From: an uncultured bacterium
GTDB taxonomy: Bacteria > Armatimonadota > UBA5829 > DSUL01
Direction: 5' to 3'
Assembly (NCBI GenBank): GCA_937967775.1
Contig: CALCJH010000198.1
Span: forward strand, 1-20,659
DNA: 20,659 bases
Under the pieces are notes generated by a model. That model saw nothing but the letters and a program-made list of their open reading frames with translations, searched no databases and was not told where the DNA came from. The position numbers and the translations under genes are program-made. Position 1 is the first letter of the stretch, and every line of letters begins with the position of its first letter. Below, one piece after another: positions 1-7,426 of this stretch.

Positions 1-420
1 TTCAACTACGCCCCCTGTGCCGGAGTGGTGCAAGCCATTCATCACCGGCGCGCCTCGTTGAACCTTCCCATGCTGGATCTGTGGGAATACATCAGGATGG
101 TGTGGCTGAGACGTCTGGTGCAGCTGTTCGGGCGCCGGTTCCACCTGGAGAACGAACGCACCACGCTGTTCCTGGACGGGGAGCGGGTGCGTCTGGCCCT
201 GGTGCTCATCGCGGATAAGTTCGTCAGTAAGATAAACTGCTTCGTCTCCGCCGGGCAGCAGGTGCGCTGCTCGGAGAAGCTGGCGTTTATCGGGAGAGGG
301 TCTCAGGTGGATGTGGTGATCTTCGACGAGCACGTGCGCCTGGAAGTCCGGCCCGGCATGCGGGTGCGGGGTGGAGAAACGGTTATCGCGAGGATCGCGG
401 AGGGCAGGAGCGGATGCTGA
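1..420 (+). CDS. psd: Phosphatidylserine decarboxylase, C-terminal part (5' truncated by window)
   Basis: Open from the first base in frame 1 (139 codons, starting FNYAPCAG) to a TGA at 418-420. The enzyme decarboxylates phosphatidylserine to phosphatidylethanolamine at the inner membrane. Family landmarks follow in order: an xNxAPxxGVV segment at the very start (HVNRAPxxGVV in class II enzymes), an ENER motif about residues 53-56, and a Gly-Ser pair (residues 100-101, bases 298-303) in IGRGSQVDV. That pair matches the self-cleavage site whose serine becomes the pyruvoyl group, so the enzyme looks active. The end (GMRVRGGETVIA) is typical of the family. The N-terminal part lies outside the window. 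Its stop overlaps the next gene's ATG by 7 bp, implying translational coupling. The fit is closer to the short archaeal-type class than to the E. coli form. Confidence 0.85.
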   Translation, partial: FNYAPCAGVVQAIHHRRASLNLPMLDLWEYIRMVWLRRLVQLFGRRFHLENERTTLFLDGERVRLALVLIADKFVSKINCFVSAGQQVRCSEKLAFIGRGSQVDVVIFDEHVRLEVRPGMRVRGGETVIARIAEGRSGC

Positions 421-806
421 GACTGATCGGTTTGCTGCTGGCTGCCGTCCTGGTGGCGGGGATCGCCTACCAGACCTGGCAGACGGCCCAGATGAGAAAG
501 GAGATCCGTCTGCTATCCCGGCAGATCGCCGTGGAGAGCGCTCCTGTCCCTGCGCGGGTGGACAATGCCGCACTGAGTGAGGCAGGAGACACTCTGGAGC
601 AGGCCGCGAAGGCCGCCCGTCAGGGCGATCTGGCGCGCGCCAGAAGCCTGGCACGCAGCGGCTACCTGATGCTGGATCCCGACTCCCGCGTAGCGCTGGA
701 CGCGGCGCCGCTCCTGCGGGAGCTTACCGGTGGCGCCGCCGATTTCCTGAAAAAGCAGCTGGGTGGGCTGTACGAGCCGCAAAAGACGAAGGAAGGAAGC
801 CGGTGA
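414..806 (+). CDS. Small membrane-anchored protein of unknown function
   Basis: This gene encodes 130 residues and I do not recognise a family. Residues 2-20 (LRLIGLLLAAVLVAGIAYQ) form a single hydrophobic segment. It is probably an uncleaved anchor, because no clear cleavage site follows. The rest is polar and helical, rich in Ala/Arg/Glu between residues 50 and 85. The pattern EQAAKAARQGDLARARSLARSGYLML resembles one TPR-like helical hairpin, but a single unit is too little to call. The ATG overlaps the end of psd (ATGCTGA), and the stop overlaps the GTG of the glycosyltransferase by 4 bp. It is therefore almost certainly co-translated with an envelope-lipid gene and a glycosyltransferase, which hints at an envelope role. 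That last point is inference from context only. Confidence 0.75.
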   Translation: MLRLIGLLLAAVLVAGIAYQTWQTAQMRKEIRLLSRQIAVESAPVPARVDNAALSEAGDTLEQAAKAARQGDLARARSLARSGYLMLDPDSRVALDAAPLLRELTGGAADFLKKQLGGLYEPQKTKEGSR

Positions 807-1561
807 GGGACGGCACTGGAGCCGTGGAACGGGATGTGAAGGTCGCCGCGGTCATTCCCGCCTACAATGAGGAACCGCGCATCCGGAGGGTGCTGGAGGC
901 CGCAGTTGCGGCGTCGCTGGTGGACGAAGTGCTGGTCGTGAGCGACGGCTCCACGGATGGCACCTACCGGGCGGCGCTTGAGATCCCTGGCGTCCGCGCG
1001 GTTGAGCTCGGGTCCAACCGCGGCAAGGCCGCAGCTATGTGCGAGGGTGCCCTCTGCACGGATGCCGATGTGCTGGTGTTTTTGGATGCGGATCTCTTCG
1101 GACTGAAGCCGGAGCACGTGGATGCGCTGGCCCGGCCGGTGGTGGAGGGTCGCGCGGATATGTGCGTGGGGGTCTTCCGCGGAGGCCGGTTGCTGACGGA
1201 TCTGGCCCAGAAGATCGCTCCGGTCATCTCCGGGCAGCGGGCCATCCGCCGCGACCTGTTCCTCGCCATCCCGGACTTGCCGTCGCTCAGGATGGGCGTG
1301 GAGATCGCCCTCACCCGATGGGCGCGCTGGGCGGGCATCCGGGTGAGCACCACGGTCATTGGCGGTGTGACGCACTCCATGAAGGAGGAGAAACTGGGTC
1401 CGGTGCGCGGTCTGGCTTCCCGCATCGCGATGTATGCCGATATCGGGCGGGTGATGATGGACGGCCGCAAGCTCCGGGAACAGGCGCGGGCCCTGCGCGC
1501 GCTCCGGGGGATATGCCCGCGCGAAGAGGAGTCCCTGGGGCCGTTCGCGCGCAGACGCTGA
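803..1561 (+). CDS. Family 2 glycosyltransferase (GT-A fold)
   Basis: This 252-residue protein has the GT2 nucleotide-sugar core. AVIPAYNEE (16-24) starts the fold, VSDGSTDGT (46-54) is the nucleotide-binding loop, NRGKAAAM (72-79) follows, and FLDADL (93-98) holds the DxD metal site (D95, D97). ISGQRAIRRD (142-151) and GVEIAL (165-170) fit the acceptor side of polyprenol-phosphate or glucosyl-3-phosphoglycerate-type synthases. There are no membrane segments, so it is probably cytosolic or peripheral. The GTG start at 803 follows a GGAAGGAAG SD and overlaps the previous stop (GTGA). The acceptor cannot be read from the sequence. The company of psd suggests a lipid or compatible-solute product, but this is not shown. 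Confidence 0.85.
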   Translation: MRDGTGAVERDVKVAAVIPAYNEEPRIRRVLEAAVAASLVDEVLVVSDGSTDGTYRAALEIPGVRAVELGSNRGKAAAMCEGALCTDADVLVFLDADLFGLKPEHVDALARPVVEGRADMCVGVFRGGRLLTDLAQKIAPVISGQRAIRRDLFLAIPDLPSLRMGVEIALTRWARWAGIRVSTTVIGGVTHSMKEEKLGPVRGLASRIAMYADIGRVMMDGRKLREQARALRALRGICPREEESLGPFARRR

Positions 1562-1586
1562 GCTCGGCTGGCGGAGATCATTCTCC

Positions 1587-3302
1587 GTGAAAAACCTTCA
1601 GGCAGCCCGCGTTTTCGAGAACATCGCCGCGCTGATGGAGATCAGCGGCGAGAGCCCCTTCAAGGTAAACGCCTACCGGAACGCGGCAAACACCTTCGCC
1701 TCACTGACCGACGACCTGGAGCAGCTGGCGGCCCGCGGGGAGCTGAGGAGCATCCCCGGTGTGGGCGAGGCCATCGAGAAGAAGACTCTGGAGATTCTGG
1801 AAACAGGCACGTGCGGCCTTTATGAACGTCTGAAGCAGCAGTTCCCCCTCACCATTCTGGAACTGCTTGATCTGCCGGGCGTGGGTGCCAGGACAGTCCG
1901 GGCTCTCTACGAGGGCCTGGGAGTGGACAGTCTTGAGGCGCTCGAAAATGCAGCCCGGGCAGGACGGGTGCAGCAGCTTCCCCGGATGGGCGCAAAGGCC
2001 GAGCAACGCATCCTGGAAAGCATCGAGCGGCTCCGGGCGCGTCCTTCCGGCATCCCCATAGCGCGGGCTCTGCCTCTGGCGGTGGCGCTCGCAACGCGGA
2101 TGCAAGGTTCGCCGGGTGTGCTGCAGGCCGTGGCGGCGGGCGGAGTGCGGCGCTTCGGCGAACTGGTTCCCTGCGTGACGGTTGCCGTTGTGGCGGAAGA
2201 TCCGCAAGAAGCGCTGCAGGCGTTCCTGCGGGAGGCCGGAGGCACCGTGCTGGAGGCTGGCGAGGAGCGCGCCGCAGTGAGGTTGAGCGGCGGGGAGGAA
2301 GCGGAATGCTTCGCCGGCCGGCCGGAGAACGCGGGAGCCGTGCTGATCCGGGCCACCGGGTCCCAGGCGCACCTGCGCCGGCTGGAAGCGCTGGCTGCAG
2401 AGAGGGGATACAGCTTCGAAGGGGTTACGCTTCTGAACCCTCGCGGCGAGTCGCTCTCCTGCCCTGACGAAGAGTCCTTCTACTTCGCCCTGGGGATGAG
2501 CCCGGTGCCGCCCGAGCTCCGGGAAGACAGAGGGGAGGTGGAAGCCGCCCTGAAAGGAGACCTGCCTGCGCTGATCCAGTCCTCGGACCTGAAGGGAGAC
2601 CTCCACGCGCACACGGTCTTCTCGGACGGCTCCGGCACTCTGGAGCAGATGGCGGAAGCTGCGCGGCGGCTGGGCTATGAGTATCTGGCCATCACGGATC
2701 ATTCTCAGGCGCTGACGGTGGCGCGCGGACTCACTCCGGAGCGGCTAAATGAGCAGGGCCAGTTGATTGACGCGTTTAACGCCTCAGGGACCGATATCCG
2801 GTTGCTGAAGGGCGTGGAGGTGGACATCCGCCCGGACGGTTCTCTGGACCTCCCGGACGAATCCCTTGCGGCGCTGGACTGGGTGGTGGCGAGCATCCAC
2901 TCGCATTTTGCTCTGAGCCGCCAGGAGATGACGGAAAGGGCTGTCCGAGCGCTTTCTTCTCCCTTTGTGCACGTGCAGGCGCACCCCACCGGGCGGCTCA
3001 TCGGCTCGCGGGATCCTCACGCCCTGGACGTGGACGCCCTCATCGAAGCCGCCGCGCGCGCCGGAAAGGCGCTGGAGATCAACTCCTATCCGGAACGCCT
3101 AGACCTTAGCGCCGAAAACGCCCGCAAGGCGGCGGACGCCGGAGTGAAAATCGTGGTGTCCACGGACAGCCACCATCCCGCGCACCTGCCGAAAGTGTCC
3201 TACGGCATCGGGACGGCCCGTCGGGCGGGTCTGACGGCCGGCGACGTGCTGAACACTCTTCCGCTGGATGCCCTACTGGAGTGGTCCCGTTCCCGGAGAT
3301 AG
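1587..3302 (+). CDS. polX: PolX-family protein with intact PHP domain and degenerate polymerase site
   Basis: This 571-residue protein has the normal length and layout of bacterial family X DNA polymerases. An N-terminal 8-kDa-like region (1-60) is followed by helix-hairpin-helix motifs (SIPGVGEA 55-62; LPGVGART 96-103), a nucleotidyltransferase region (about 160-310) and a C-terminal PHP phosphoesterase (about 335-570). The PHP metal ligands are all visible: H340/H342 (DLHAH), D347, D371-H372, E411, H438/H440, H466, D527 and H529. In contrast, the polymerase motif normally reading GSxRR...GDxD is GGVRR...PCVT at 185-198, so the two aspartates are C196 and T198. The third aspartate (usually in DLR) aligns to E240. 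The later TGSxxH motif (257-262) is kept. The likely role is a PHP nuclease or phosphodiesterase in DNA repair without polymerization. The GTG start is set by the conserved N-terminus; its SD is weak. Confidence 0.92.
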   Translation: MKNLQAARVFENIAALMEISGESPFKVNAYRNAANTFASLTDDLEQLAARGELRSIPGVGEAIEKKTLEILETGTCGLYERLKQQFPLTILELLDLPGVGARTVRALYEGLGVDSLEALENAARAGRVQQLPRMGAKAEQRILESIERLRARPSGIPIARALPLAVALATRMQGSPGVLQAVAAGGVRRFGELVPCVTVAVVAEDPQEALQAFLREAGGTVLEAGEERAAVRLSGGEEAECFAGRPENAGAVLIRATGSQAHLRRLEALAAERGYSFEGVTLLNPRGESLSCPDEESFYFALGMSPVPPELREDRGEVEAALKGDLPALIQSSDLKGDLHAHTVFSDGSGTLEQMAEAARRLGYEYLAITDHSQALTVARGLTPERLNEQGQLIDAFNASGTDIRLLKGVEVDIRPDGSLDLPDESLAALDWVVASIHSHFALSRQEMTERAVRALSSPFVHVQAHPTGRLIGSRDPHALDVDALIEAAARAGKALEINSYPERLDLSAENARKAADAGVKIVVSTDSHHPAHLPKVSYGIGTARRAGLTAGDVLNTLPLDALLEWSRSRR

Positions 3303-3309
3303 CCCCGCG

Positions 3310-4290
3310 TCAGGTGCCTTCCTGCAGCCAGCGGGCCGCATCCACGGCGTGATAGGTGAGAATGAGGTCCGCCCCGGCCCGCTTGATGCCGGTCAGGATC
3401 TCCAGTGTCGTCCTGCGCTCGTCCAGCCAGCCGTTCGCGGCCGCTGCCTTGACCATGGCATATTCACCGCTGACGTTGTAAGCGGCCACCGGAAGGTCCG
3501 TGAGTGCGCGCGCGTCGCTGACGATGTCCAGATATGCCAGCGCCGGCTTCACCATGATGATGTCCGCCCCCTCGTCCACGTCGGCCAGGATCTCGCGCGC
3601 CGCCTCCCGGCGGTTGGCCGGGTCCATCTGATAGGCGCGCCGGTCTCCGAAACGGGGAGCGCTCTCCGCGGCGTCGCGGAAGGGTCCGTAAAAGGCCGAG
3701 GCGTATTTTGCCGCATAGCTCATGATGGCCGTGCTCTGGAATCCCGCGGCGTCCAGCGCGTCCCGGATGGCTCCTACGCGGCCGTCCATCATATCCGAAG
3801 GGGCCACGATGTCCGCTCCGGCCTCCGCGTGAGAGACCGCCGTGCGCGCCAGCAGCTCCAGCGTGGCGTCGTTGTCTACCTCCCCGTTGCGGATAATGCC
3901 ACAATGGCCGTGGCTGGTGTACTCGCACAGGCAGACGTCCGTGATGATCAGCAGGTCCGGGACGCTGGACTTCAGAAGCCGCACCGCCCGCTGCACCACG
4001 CCGTCCTTCGCCCAGGCGCCGCTGCCTTCCTCATCCTTGGAGGGAGGAAGCCCGAACAGCAACACGGCGCGCACGCCGGCCTCGCGGGCCCGCGCAGCCT
4101 CCGCGGCCAGCAGATCCGCCGAGAAGCGGTAGACCCCCGGCATGGAGGGCACTTCCACCTTCACGTCCAGGCCGGGGGCCACGAACATCGGGTAGATGAA
4201 GTCCGCGGCGGAAAGCTCGGTCTCCCGCATCATCTGCCGGATGCTTTCATTTGCTCTCAAGCGGCGCAGTCTCGTCTGGGGGTAAGCCAT
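3310..4290 (-). CDS. hemB: Delta-aminolevulinic acid dehydratase (porphobilinogen synthase)
   Basis: HemB condenses two 5-aminolevulinate molecules to porphobilinogen, the second common step of tetrapyrrole synthesis, in the cytosol. The protein has 326 residues, the normal length. The two Schiff-base lysines are K195 (SYAAKYAS) and K248 (IMVKPAL). The zinc site is the cysteine type: C120, C122 and C130 in [13 protein letters not shown], so this is a Zn-dependent rather than a Mg-only enzyme. The end YNVSGEYAM (271-279) is also standard. It converges on the PolX gene with a 7-bp gap and diverges from ruvA across 114 bp. No other haem gene is in the window, so it is a solitary hemB. Confidence 0.97.
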   Translation of the reverse strand: MAYPQTRLRRLRANESIRQMMRETELSAADFIYPMFVAPGLDVKVEVPSMPGVYRFSADLLAAEAARAREAGVRAVLLFGLPPSKDEEGSGAWAKDGVVQRAVRLLKSSVPDLLIITDVCLCEYTSHGHCGIIRNGEVDNDATLELLARTAVSHAEAGADIVAPSDMMDGRVGAIRDALDAAGFQSTAIMSYAAKYASAFYGPFRDAAESAPRFGDRRAYQMDPANRREAAREILADVDEGADIIMVKPALAYLDIVSDARALTDLPVAAYNVSGEYAMVKAAAANGWLDERRTTLEILTGIKRAGADLILTYHAVDAARWLQEGT

Positions 4291-4346
4291 GGTCTCGCTC
4301 TGGAGTGTATAAAGTCCCGATCCCGGCGGGAATCGCCGGCGTCTGG

Positions 4347-4375
4347 ATTATAGTCCATTGCGCGGGTCCTCACAC
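4347..4375 (-). promoter_or_regulatory. Probable sigma-70 promoter for hemB
   Basis: On the minus strand a perfect TATAAT lies at 4352-4347. GTGTGA, matching three of six -35 consensus positions, lies 17 bp upstream (4375-4370). This predicts a leader of about 50 nt before the hemB ATG. The same bases read TATAGT on the plus strand (4349-4354), a possible -10 for ruvA, but I see no plus-strand -35 at the right distance. Confidence 0.4.
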
Positions 4376-4404
4376 GGGACTCGCGGCGGGAGTGCGGCGG
4401 CAGG

Positions 4405-4992
4405 ATGATCGCTTATCTGAAAGGCAACGTGCTTCGGGTCGGGGCATCCCACTGCGTGCTGGAGGCGGGAGGCGTGGGTTACCGGGTGCAGGCTCCCGCC
4501 CCCGCGCTCGCAGCCATGCGCGAGGGTGAGACCGCGGCTCTCTACATCTACACCAGCGTGCGTGAGGATGCCATAGAGCTGTACGGCTTCTCCTCGGAGC
4601 TGGAGCAGCAGCTGTTCGAGACGCTCATCAGTGTCTCGGGGGTGGGTCCCCGGATGGCAATGGGGATGCTCTCCGCTATGAGCGTGCGGGACATTGCATC
4701 GGCCGCGCGCGACGACGGAGCGCGGCTGCAGACCATCCCGGGCATCGGCCGGAAGACCGCCCAGCGGATTGCGCTGGAGGTGGGTGAGAAGCTGCAGGAG
4801 TTGGCGCTCGCCGCAGCCGCGGAGCAGCCGGCGGAGCCGGACGCGATGGCGGATGTGCTGGAAGGGCTGGTGGCGCTCGGCTACAGCCGAAGCGACGCGC
4901 GCAGAGCGGCTCAGGAGGCGCGCAAGAACCTGCCGCAGGAGACCAGCGCCGCTGTGCTGCTGAAAGAGGCGCTGAACGTGCTCAACCGCTAG
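4405..4992 (+). CDS. ruvA: Holliday junction branch-migration protein RuvA
   Basis: RuvA binds four-way DNA junctions as a tetramer and loads the RuvB motor. The 195-residue protein begins with the conserved MIAYLKGxV and contains domain I with YTSVREDAIELYGF (49-62). Two helix-hairpin-helix motifs follow, VSGVGPRMAM (77-86) and TIPGIGRKTAQRIALE (110-125), then an Ala/Glu-rich linker (about 131-145). Domain III, which binds RuvB (ALGYSRSDARRA, 157-168), ends the protein. A GGCGGCAGG stretch directly precedes the ATG. Neither ruvB nor ruvC is adjacent, so they must be elsewhere. Its last 11 bp overlap the end of the convergent DoxX-like gene. Confidence 0.96.
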   Translation: MIAYLKGNVLRVGASHCVLEAGGVGYRVQAPAPALAAMREGETAALYIYTSVREDAIELYGFSSELEQQLFETLISVSGVGPRMAMGMLSAMSVRDIASAARDDGARLQTIPGIGRKTAQRIALEVGEKLQELALAAAAEQPAEPDAMADVLEGLVALGYSRSDARRAAQEARKNLPQETSAAVLLKEALNVLNR

Positions 4993-5419
4993 CGCCGGGC
5001 GGCGTCCGGGCGGCTTTCGGAGGCCGGTCCGCGATGAGCGCGTCCAGCGAGATGCTTCCCGCGCCTGTCAGTGCCAGGCACGCGGACATGGCGAAGTAGG
5101 CCAGTGCCAGCTCCTTGGAAGAGATGGGGTCGCCGGCGTGCGCCACGAAGGCGGCGACCGTCATTGTCAGGAAGACGAAAAAGGCGGCCACGCGCGTGGC
5201 CAGCCCCAGAATCAGCAGCAGCCCTCCCACGAACTCTGAACCTGCCGCAAGCCAGGCGAACACCTCCGGCAGGGGGAAGCCCATCTTGCCCACCGACTCG
5301 ATAAAGGCGGGCATATTCCCGCCGAAGATCTTCTGATAGCCGTGCACGGCGATGCCGGCACCGCAGAGCACACGGAGCCAGAGCAGTCCGAGAGAGGTAG
5401 AGTTATCCCGGTCTATCAC
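4982..5419 (-). CDS. DoxX-family integral membrane protein
   Basis: This 145-residue protein has the DoxX/DoxD-like pattern of four membrane helices at about 9-28, 50-72, 75-95 and 105-122. Family-typical features are LRVLCGAGIAVHGYQKIFGG near the start, MGFPLPEVFAWLAAGSEFVGGLLLILGL in the middle and a conserved AHAGDP loop. DoxX relatives are linked to redox or sulfur metabolism and to membrane oxidoreductase complexes, but most are uncharacterised and I assign no reaction. The start is GTG at 5419. It is fixed by a strong SD and by the conserved N-terminus beginning just after it. The tail of the gene overlaps the 3' end of ruvA. Confidence 0.85.
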   Translation of the reverse strand: MIDRDNSTSLGLLWLRVLCGAGIAVHGYQKIFGGNMPAFIESVGKMGFPLPEVFAWLAAGSEFVGGLLLILGLATRVAAFFVFLTMTVAAFVAHAGDPISSKELALAYFAMSACLALTGAGSISLDALIADRPPKAARTPPGASG

Positions 5420-5426
5420 GGCGCCC

Positions 5427-5435
5427 CCTCCTTTC
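5427..5435 (-). promoter_or_regulatory. Strong SD that sets the GTG start of the DoxX-like gene
   Basis: Read on the minus strand this is GAAAGGAGG, with 7 nt between it and the GTG at 5419. No ATG in frame nearby competes. Confidence 0.75.
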
Positions 5436-5522
5436 AGATCCGGCCATTGCGGCCGGCCCTGCGTACAATACTTATTGCTCCAGACTTAAACTGTCTGTAG
5501 ATTGTTCCGTCACAATCGCTTC

Positions 5523-5578
5523 GGAGGGCGAGGCTCCAGCCGACCGGAATACGGGGAGGGCGAGCCTCCTGGCGAGCC
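5523..5578 (+). repeat. Two tandem copies of a short dispersed GC-rich repeat
   Basis: Copy 1 has its core at 5523-5537 (GGAGGGCGAGGCTCC) and copy 2 at 5555-5569 (GGAGGGCGAGCCTCC). Copy 2 is followed by TGGCGAGCC. The second core is a perfect palindrome with 5-bp arms (GGAGG/CCTCC) around GCGAG. Both lie in the 427-bp non-coding stretch 5420-5846. This type of element resembles intergenic repeats that produce spurious EGEPPGEP-like translations in several environmental phyla. That resemblance is from memory and was not searched. Confidence 0.6.
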
Positions 5579-5745
5579 TTATCGACCCGCGGGCCGGCCA
5601 TCTGTTGACGTCTGGCGCTTGGCTGTGATTCTCACCCATACCGGGTTCACCGTGAGGAACAACATTGGCTCGTGCAAATCGGTTGGTCCCGGTCAGCGCC
5701 TCCCAAACAACGAACGCTTCAGGCGCATTGCCGGCTGCAGTAGCG

Positions 5746-5769
5746 GGCTCAGCAGGAGCTTCACCCTCC
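5746..5769 (-). repeat. Third, inverted and diverged copy of the same repeat
   Basis: On the minus strand it reads GGAGGGTGAAGCTCC (5769-5755) followed by TGCTGAGCC (5754-5746). It differs from the plus-strand cores mainly by G-to-A or C-to-T changes. The rest of 5580-5846 holds no gene, promoter or RNA that I can recognise. A plus-strand reading frame through it is low-complexity translation of the repeats that then runs antisense into the hydrolase gene. Confidence 0.5.
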
Positions 5770-5846
5770 CGGGTTCCGTTTCCCCGCGCTGGGATGGAGC
5801 GGCAACCGCTTTGAGCACGCGCGGCCTCGTTCTGAATACCACTTCC

Positions 5847-7211
5847 TCAGCGCACCAGTGCCACCCACAGACCATCGCCGGGAGGCCGCAGGGCCACCCG
5901 TCGGGCACCGGCGTCGAACGGCTCTCCCGTATGCCAGCGGCTGCCGGCGATGTCCAGCCACCGCACCCTTCCGCCTCTTTTCAGGAGCGATATGTCTAGC
6001 GTCACCTCGCCTCCACCGGGGAAAAACACAGCATAAGCTTTGCCTGGCTCGGCCAGACAGTAGGCCTCGTTCTCCGACCGCTCTCCCAGAAGCTGGTTTG
6101 CCGGCAGGCACTTCGTGAAAGGCAACTCATTCAGCAGAAGACGGGCGCTTCTGAGGCTGGCCTGCGCTCTTTCGCCCAGCCCCTGCCCGGCAGGAGGGCG
6201 ATGGAAGCGCACCGCCGCCGCTCCGGCAAAGATGCACCGCCAGAACCTCTCTAGGCCGTCCCGGTCCGAGCCGTAGCCGGCGGCGTCGGAGCCGTACACC
6301 TTCACGTTGTTGATCGGCCGGGGCCGCTCCGAGAGATACCGCCGCACCCACATCAGACCCTCCCAGTGCCTCTCTCCCTTCTGATGGTTGTTCTGCGATA
6401 CATCCACGAAAGAGTACTCCTCCGGGTGGTCGAAGGTGGCGCGGTGCATCGGATGGCTAACCTCCCAGGCGTCCCACATCTCCGTCACGTGCACCGTTAT
6501 GCCCTTCTCCCGCGCTTTCCGCCGGATGTGTTCCGCCCAGTAGCGCCCCCACAAAGGGGAGGCGCTGGTCTCGTTGTCTATGCAGTAGAGCACGTTCGGA
6601 TAGCGCAGGGAGATGCTCAGCATCGTGTCCACGAATGCCTGCTGATAGCGCAATACTGTGCGGTTGTCATCCAGTGCGGGGACGGTTCGGAAGAAGGGAT
6701 TCTCGTTGCTGCCGGGGTGGTTCGGATAGTCCGGCTGCAGGCCGCTCTCTTCCTCCGTGTAGTTCCTGTTCTTTGCCGGGTTGAAAGGGTTGGACCGCCA
6801 GGGGCCTCGGGCGAAGTCGAAGCGATCCCAGACCTCGATCTGGACGATGATGTCCCGCTCCCGCGCGAGTGCAAGAAGGTTCTCGAAGCGCTGCCAGTAT
6901 TCGGGATTCATCCGGCGCAGGTCGTAGCGTCCGTCGCCGGTCTGCGCGAAAGGCCACAGGTTGCCCTCGTCGCGGCTGGACATTGTGTTCCGGACGTAGT
7001 TGCCCCCGACGGACGCCAGCAGGTCCAGGTGCTCCTTAAGCCCCGCGATTTGAAACAGGTTGTCCTCCACGCTGCCCCCCAGCAGAAGCACCGGCCTGCC
7101 TTTATACTGCCAGTGCCAGGGAGAGGCCGATGAGATCTCGATCCTCTCCTGCGCCCTCACGCCTGCCGCACAGAGGAAGAAAAGTGCCGTCAACATCGTG
7201 CGTATGAGCAA
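5847..7211 (-). CDS. Secreted glycoside-hydrolase-like protein (DUF4038/cellulase-like barrel)
   Basis: This 454-residue protein starts with a Sec signal peptide (about 1-20, LTALFFLCAAGVRA, probable cut after A20), so it is exported. The body (about 28-360) fits a GH5/DUF4038-like TIM barrel: GRPVLLLGGS (38-47), a VGGNYVRNTM strand (68-77), IIVQIEVWDRFDF (121-133) and YCIDNETS (209-216). N213-E214 has the position of the acid/base Asn-Glu pair of clan A hydrolases. E244 in HVTEMWD is a candidate second acid. The last 75 residues look like the beta-rich C-terminal domain often found after DUF4038. The substrate is unknown; a plant or microbial polysaccharide is plausible. The TTG start is supported by an ideal SD. 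The next in-frame ATG (codon 6) would lie too far from it and would remove the charged start of the signal peptide. Confidence 0.8.
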   Translation of the reverse strand: MLIRTMLTALFFLCAAGVRAQERIEISSASPWHWQYKGRPVLLLGGSVEDNLFQIAGLKEHLDLLASVGGNYVRNTMSSRDEGNLWPFAQTGDGRYDLRRMNPEYWQRFENLLALARERDIIVQIEVWDRFDFARGPWRSNPFNPAKNRNYTEEESGLQPDYPNHPGSNENPFFRTVPALDDNRTVLRYQQAFVDTMLSISLRYPNVLYCIDNETSASPLWGRYWAEHIRRKAREKGITVHVTEMWDAWEVSHPMHRATFDHPEEYSFVDVSQNNHQKGERHWEGLMWVRRYLSERPRPINNVKVYGSDAAGYGSDRDGLERFWRCIFAGAAAVRFHRPPAGQGLGERAQASLRSARLLLNELPFTKCLPANQLLGERSENEAYCLAEPGKAYAVFFPGGGEVTLDISLLKRGGRVRWLDIAGSRWHTGEPFDAGARRVALRPPGDGLWVALVR

Positions 7212-7218
7212 CTCGGGG

Positions 7219-7227
7219 CCTCCTTTT
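7219..7227 (-). promoter_or_regulatory. SD that selects the TTG start of the hydrolase-like gene
   Basis: The minus strand reads AAAAGGAGG, ending 7 nt before the TTG at 7211. The spacing to the downstream ATG would be 22 nt, which is too long. Confidence 0.7.
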
Positions 7228-7230
7228 GCG

Positions 7231-7251
7231 GGTCAAGACTGCAGTATGACC
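7231..7251. promoter_or_regulatory. Operator-like inverted repeat upstream of the hydrolase-like gene
   Basis: A 21-bp dyad with arms GGTCA (7231-7235) and TGACC (7247-7251) surrounds the perfect palindrome ACTGCAGT (7238-7245). It lies just upstream of the SD of the minus-strand gene, in the divergent intergenic region. This position suits a repressor site or a 5' hairpin in the transcript. No adjacent regulator gene is present. Confidence 0.35.
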
Positions 7252-7368
7252 TTGCTGGCTGCGGGGATGTTGCGCGGGGTTGCTCAGTCCTGTCTCCGGC
7301 CAGATTCTGCCGATAATCATGGCGTCTTGCTTTTGCCCGGATGCCCGGAGGAATGTGTCGGAAAAGAC

Positions 7369-7397
7369 TTGCGCCGGGCGCGCTCAGGGTGTATTGT
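7369..7397 (+). promoter_or_regulatory. Possible promoter of the amidase operon
   Basis: TTGCGC (7369-7374) and TATTGT (7392-7397) are separated by exactly 17 bp. They match the sigma-70 consensus at 3 and 4 of 6 positions. Transcription from here would begin near 7404 and include the three hairpins before the ATG at 7550. Confidence 0.35.
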
Positions 7398-7426
7398 GTT
7401 GTATCTTGCGCCCCGTCAGAGGGCGG

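Noticed and set aside
3268..4353. Long plus-strand open frame opposite hemB
   Set aside because: It is an antisense shadow of a gene with every HemB active-site residue.
5810..5830. Short AGCGG/CCGCT hairpin followed by TTT as a terminator
   Set aside because: The stem is only 5 bp, the U-tract is 3 nt, and no plus-strand gene precedes it.
5502..5999. Plus-strand open frame of 165 codons
   Set aside because: It translates the short repeats into low-complexity GEGEPPGEP-like sequence and then runs antisense into the well-supported hydrolase gene. It has no convincing SD or family resemblance.
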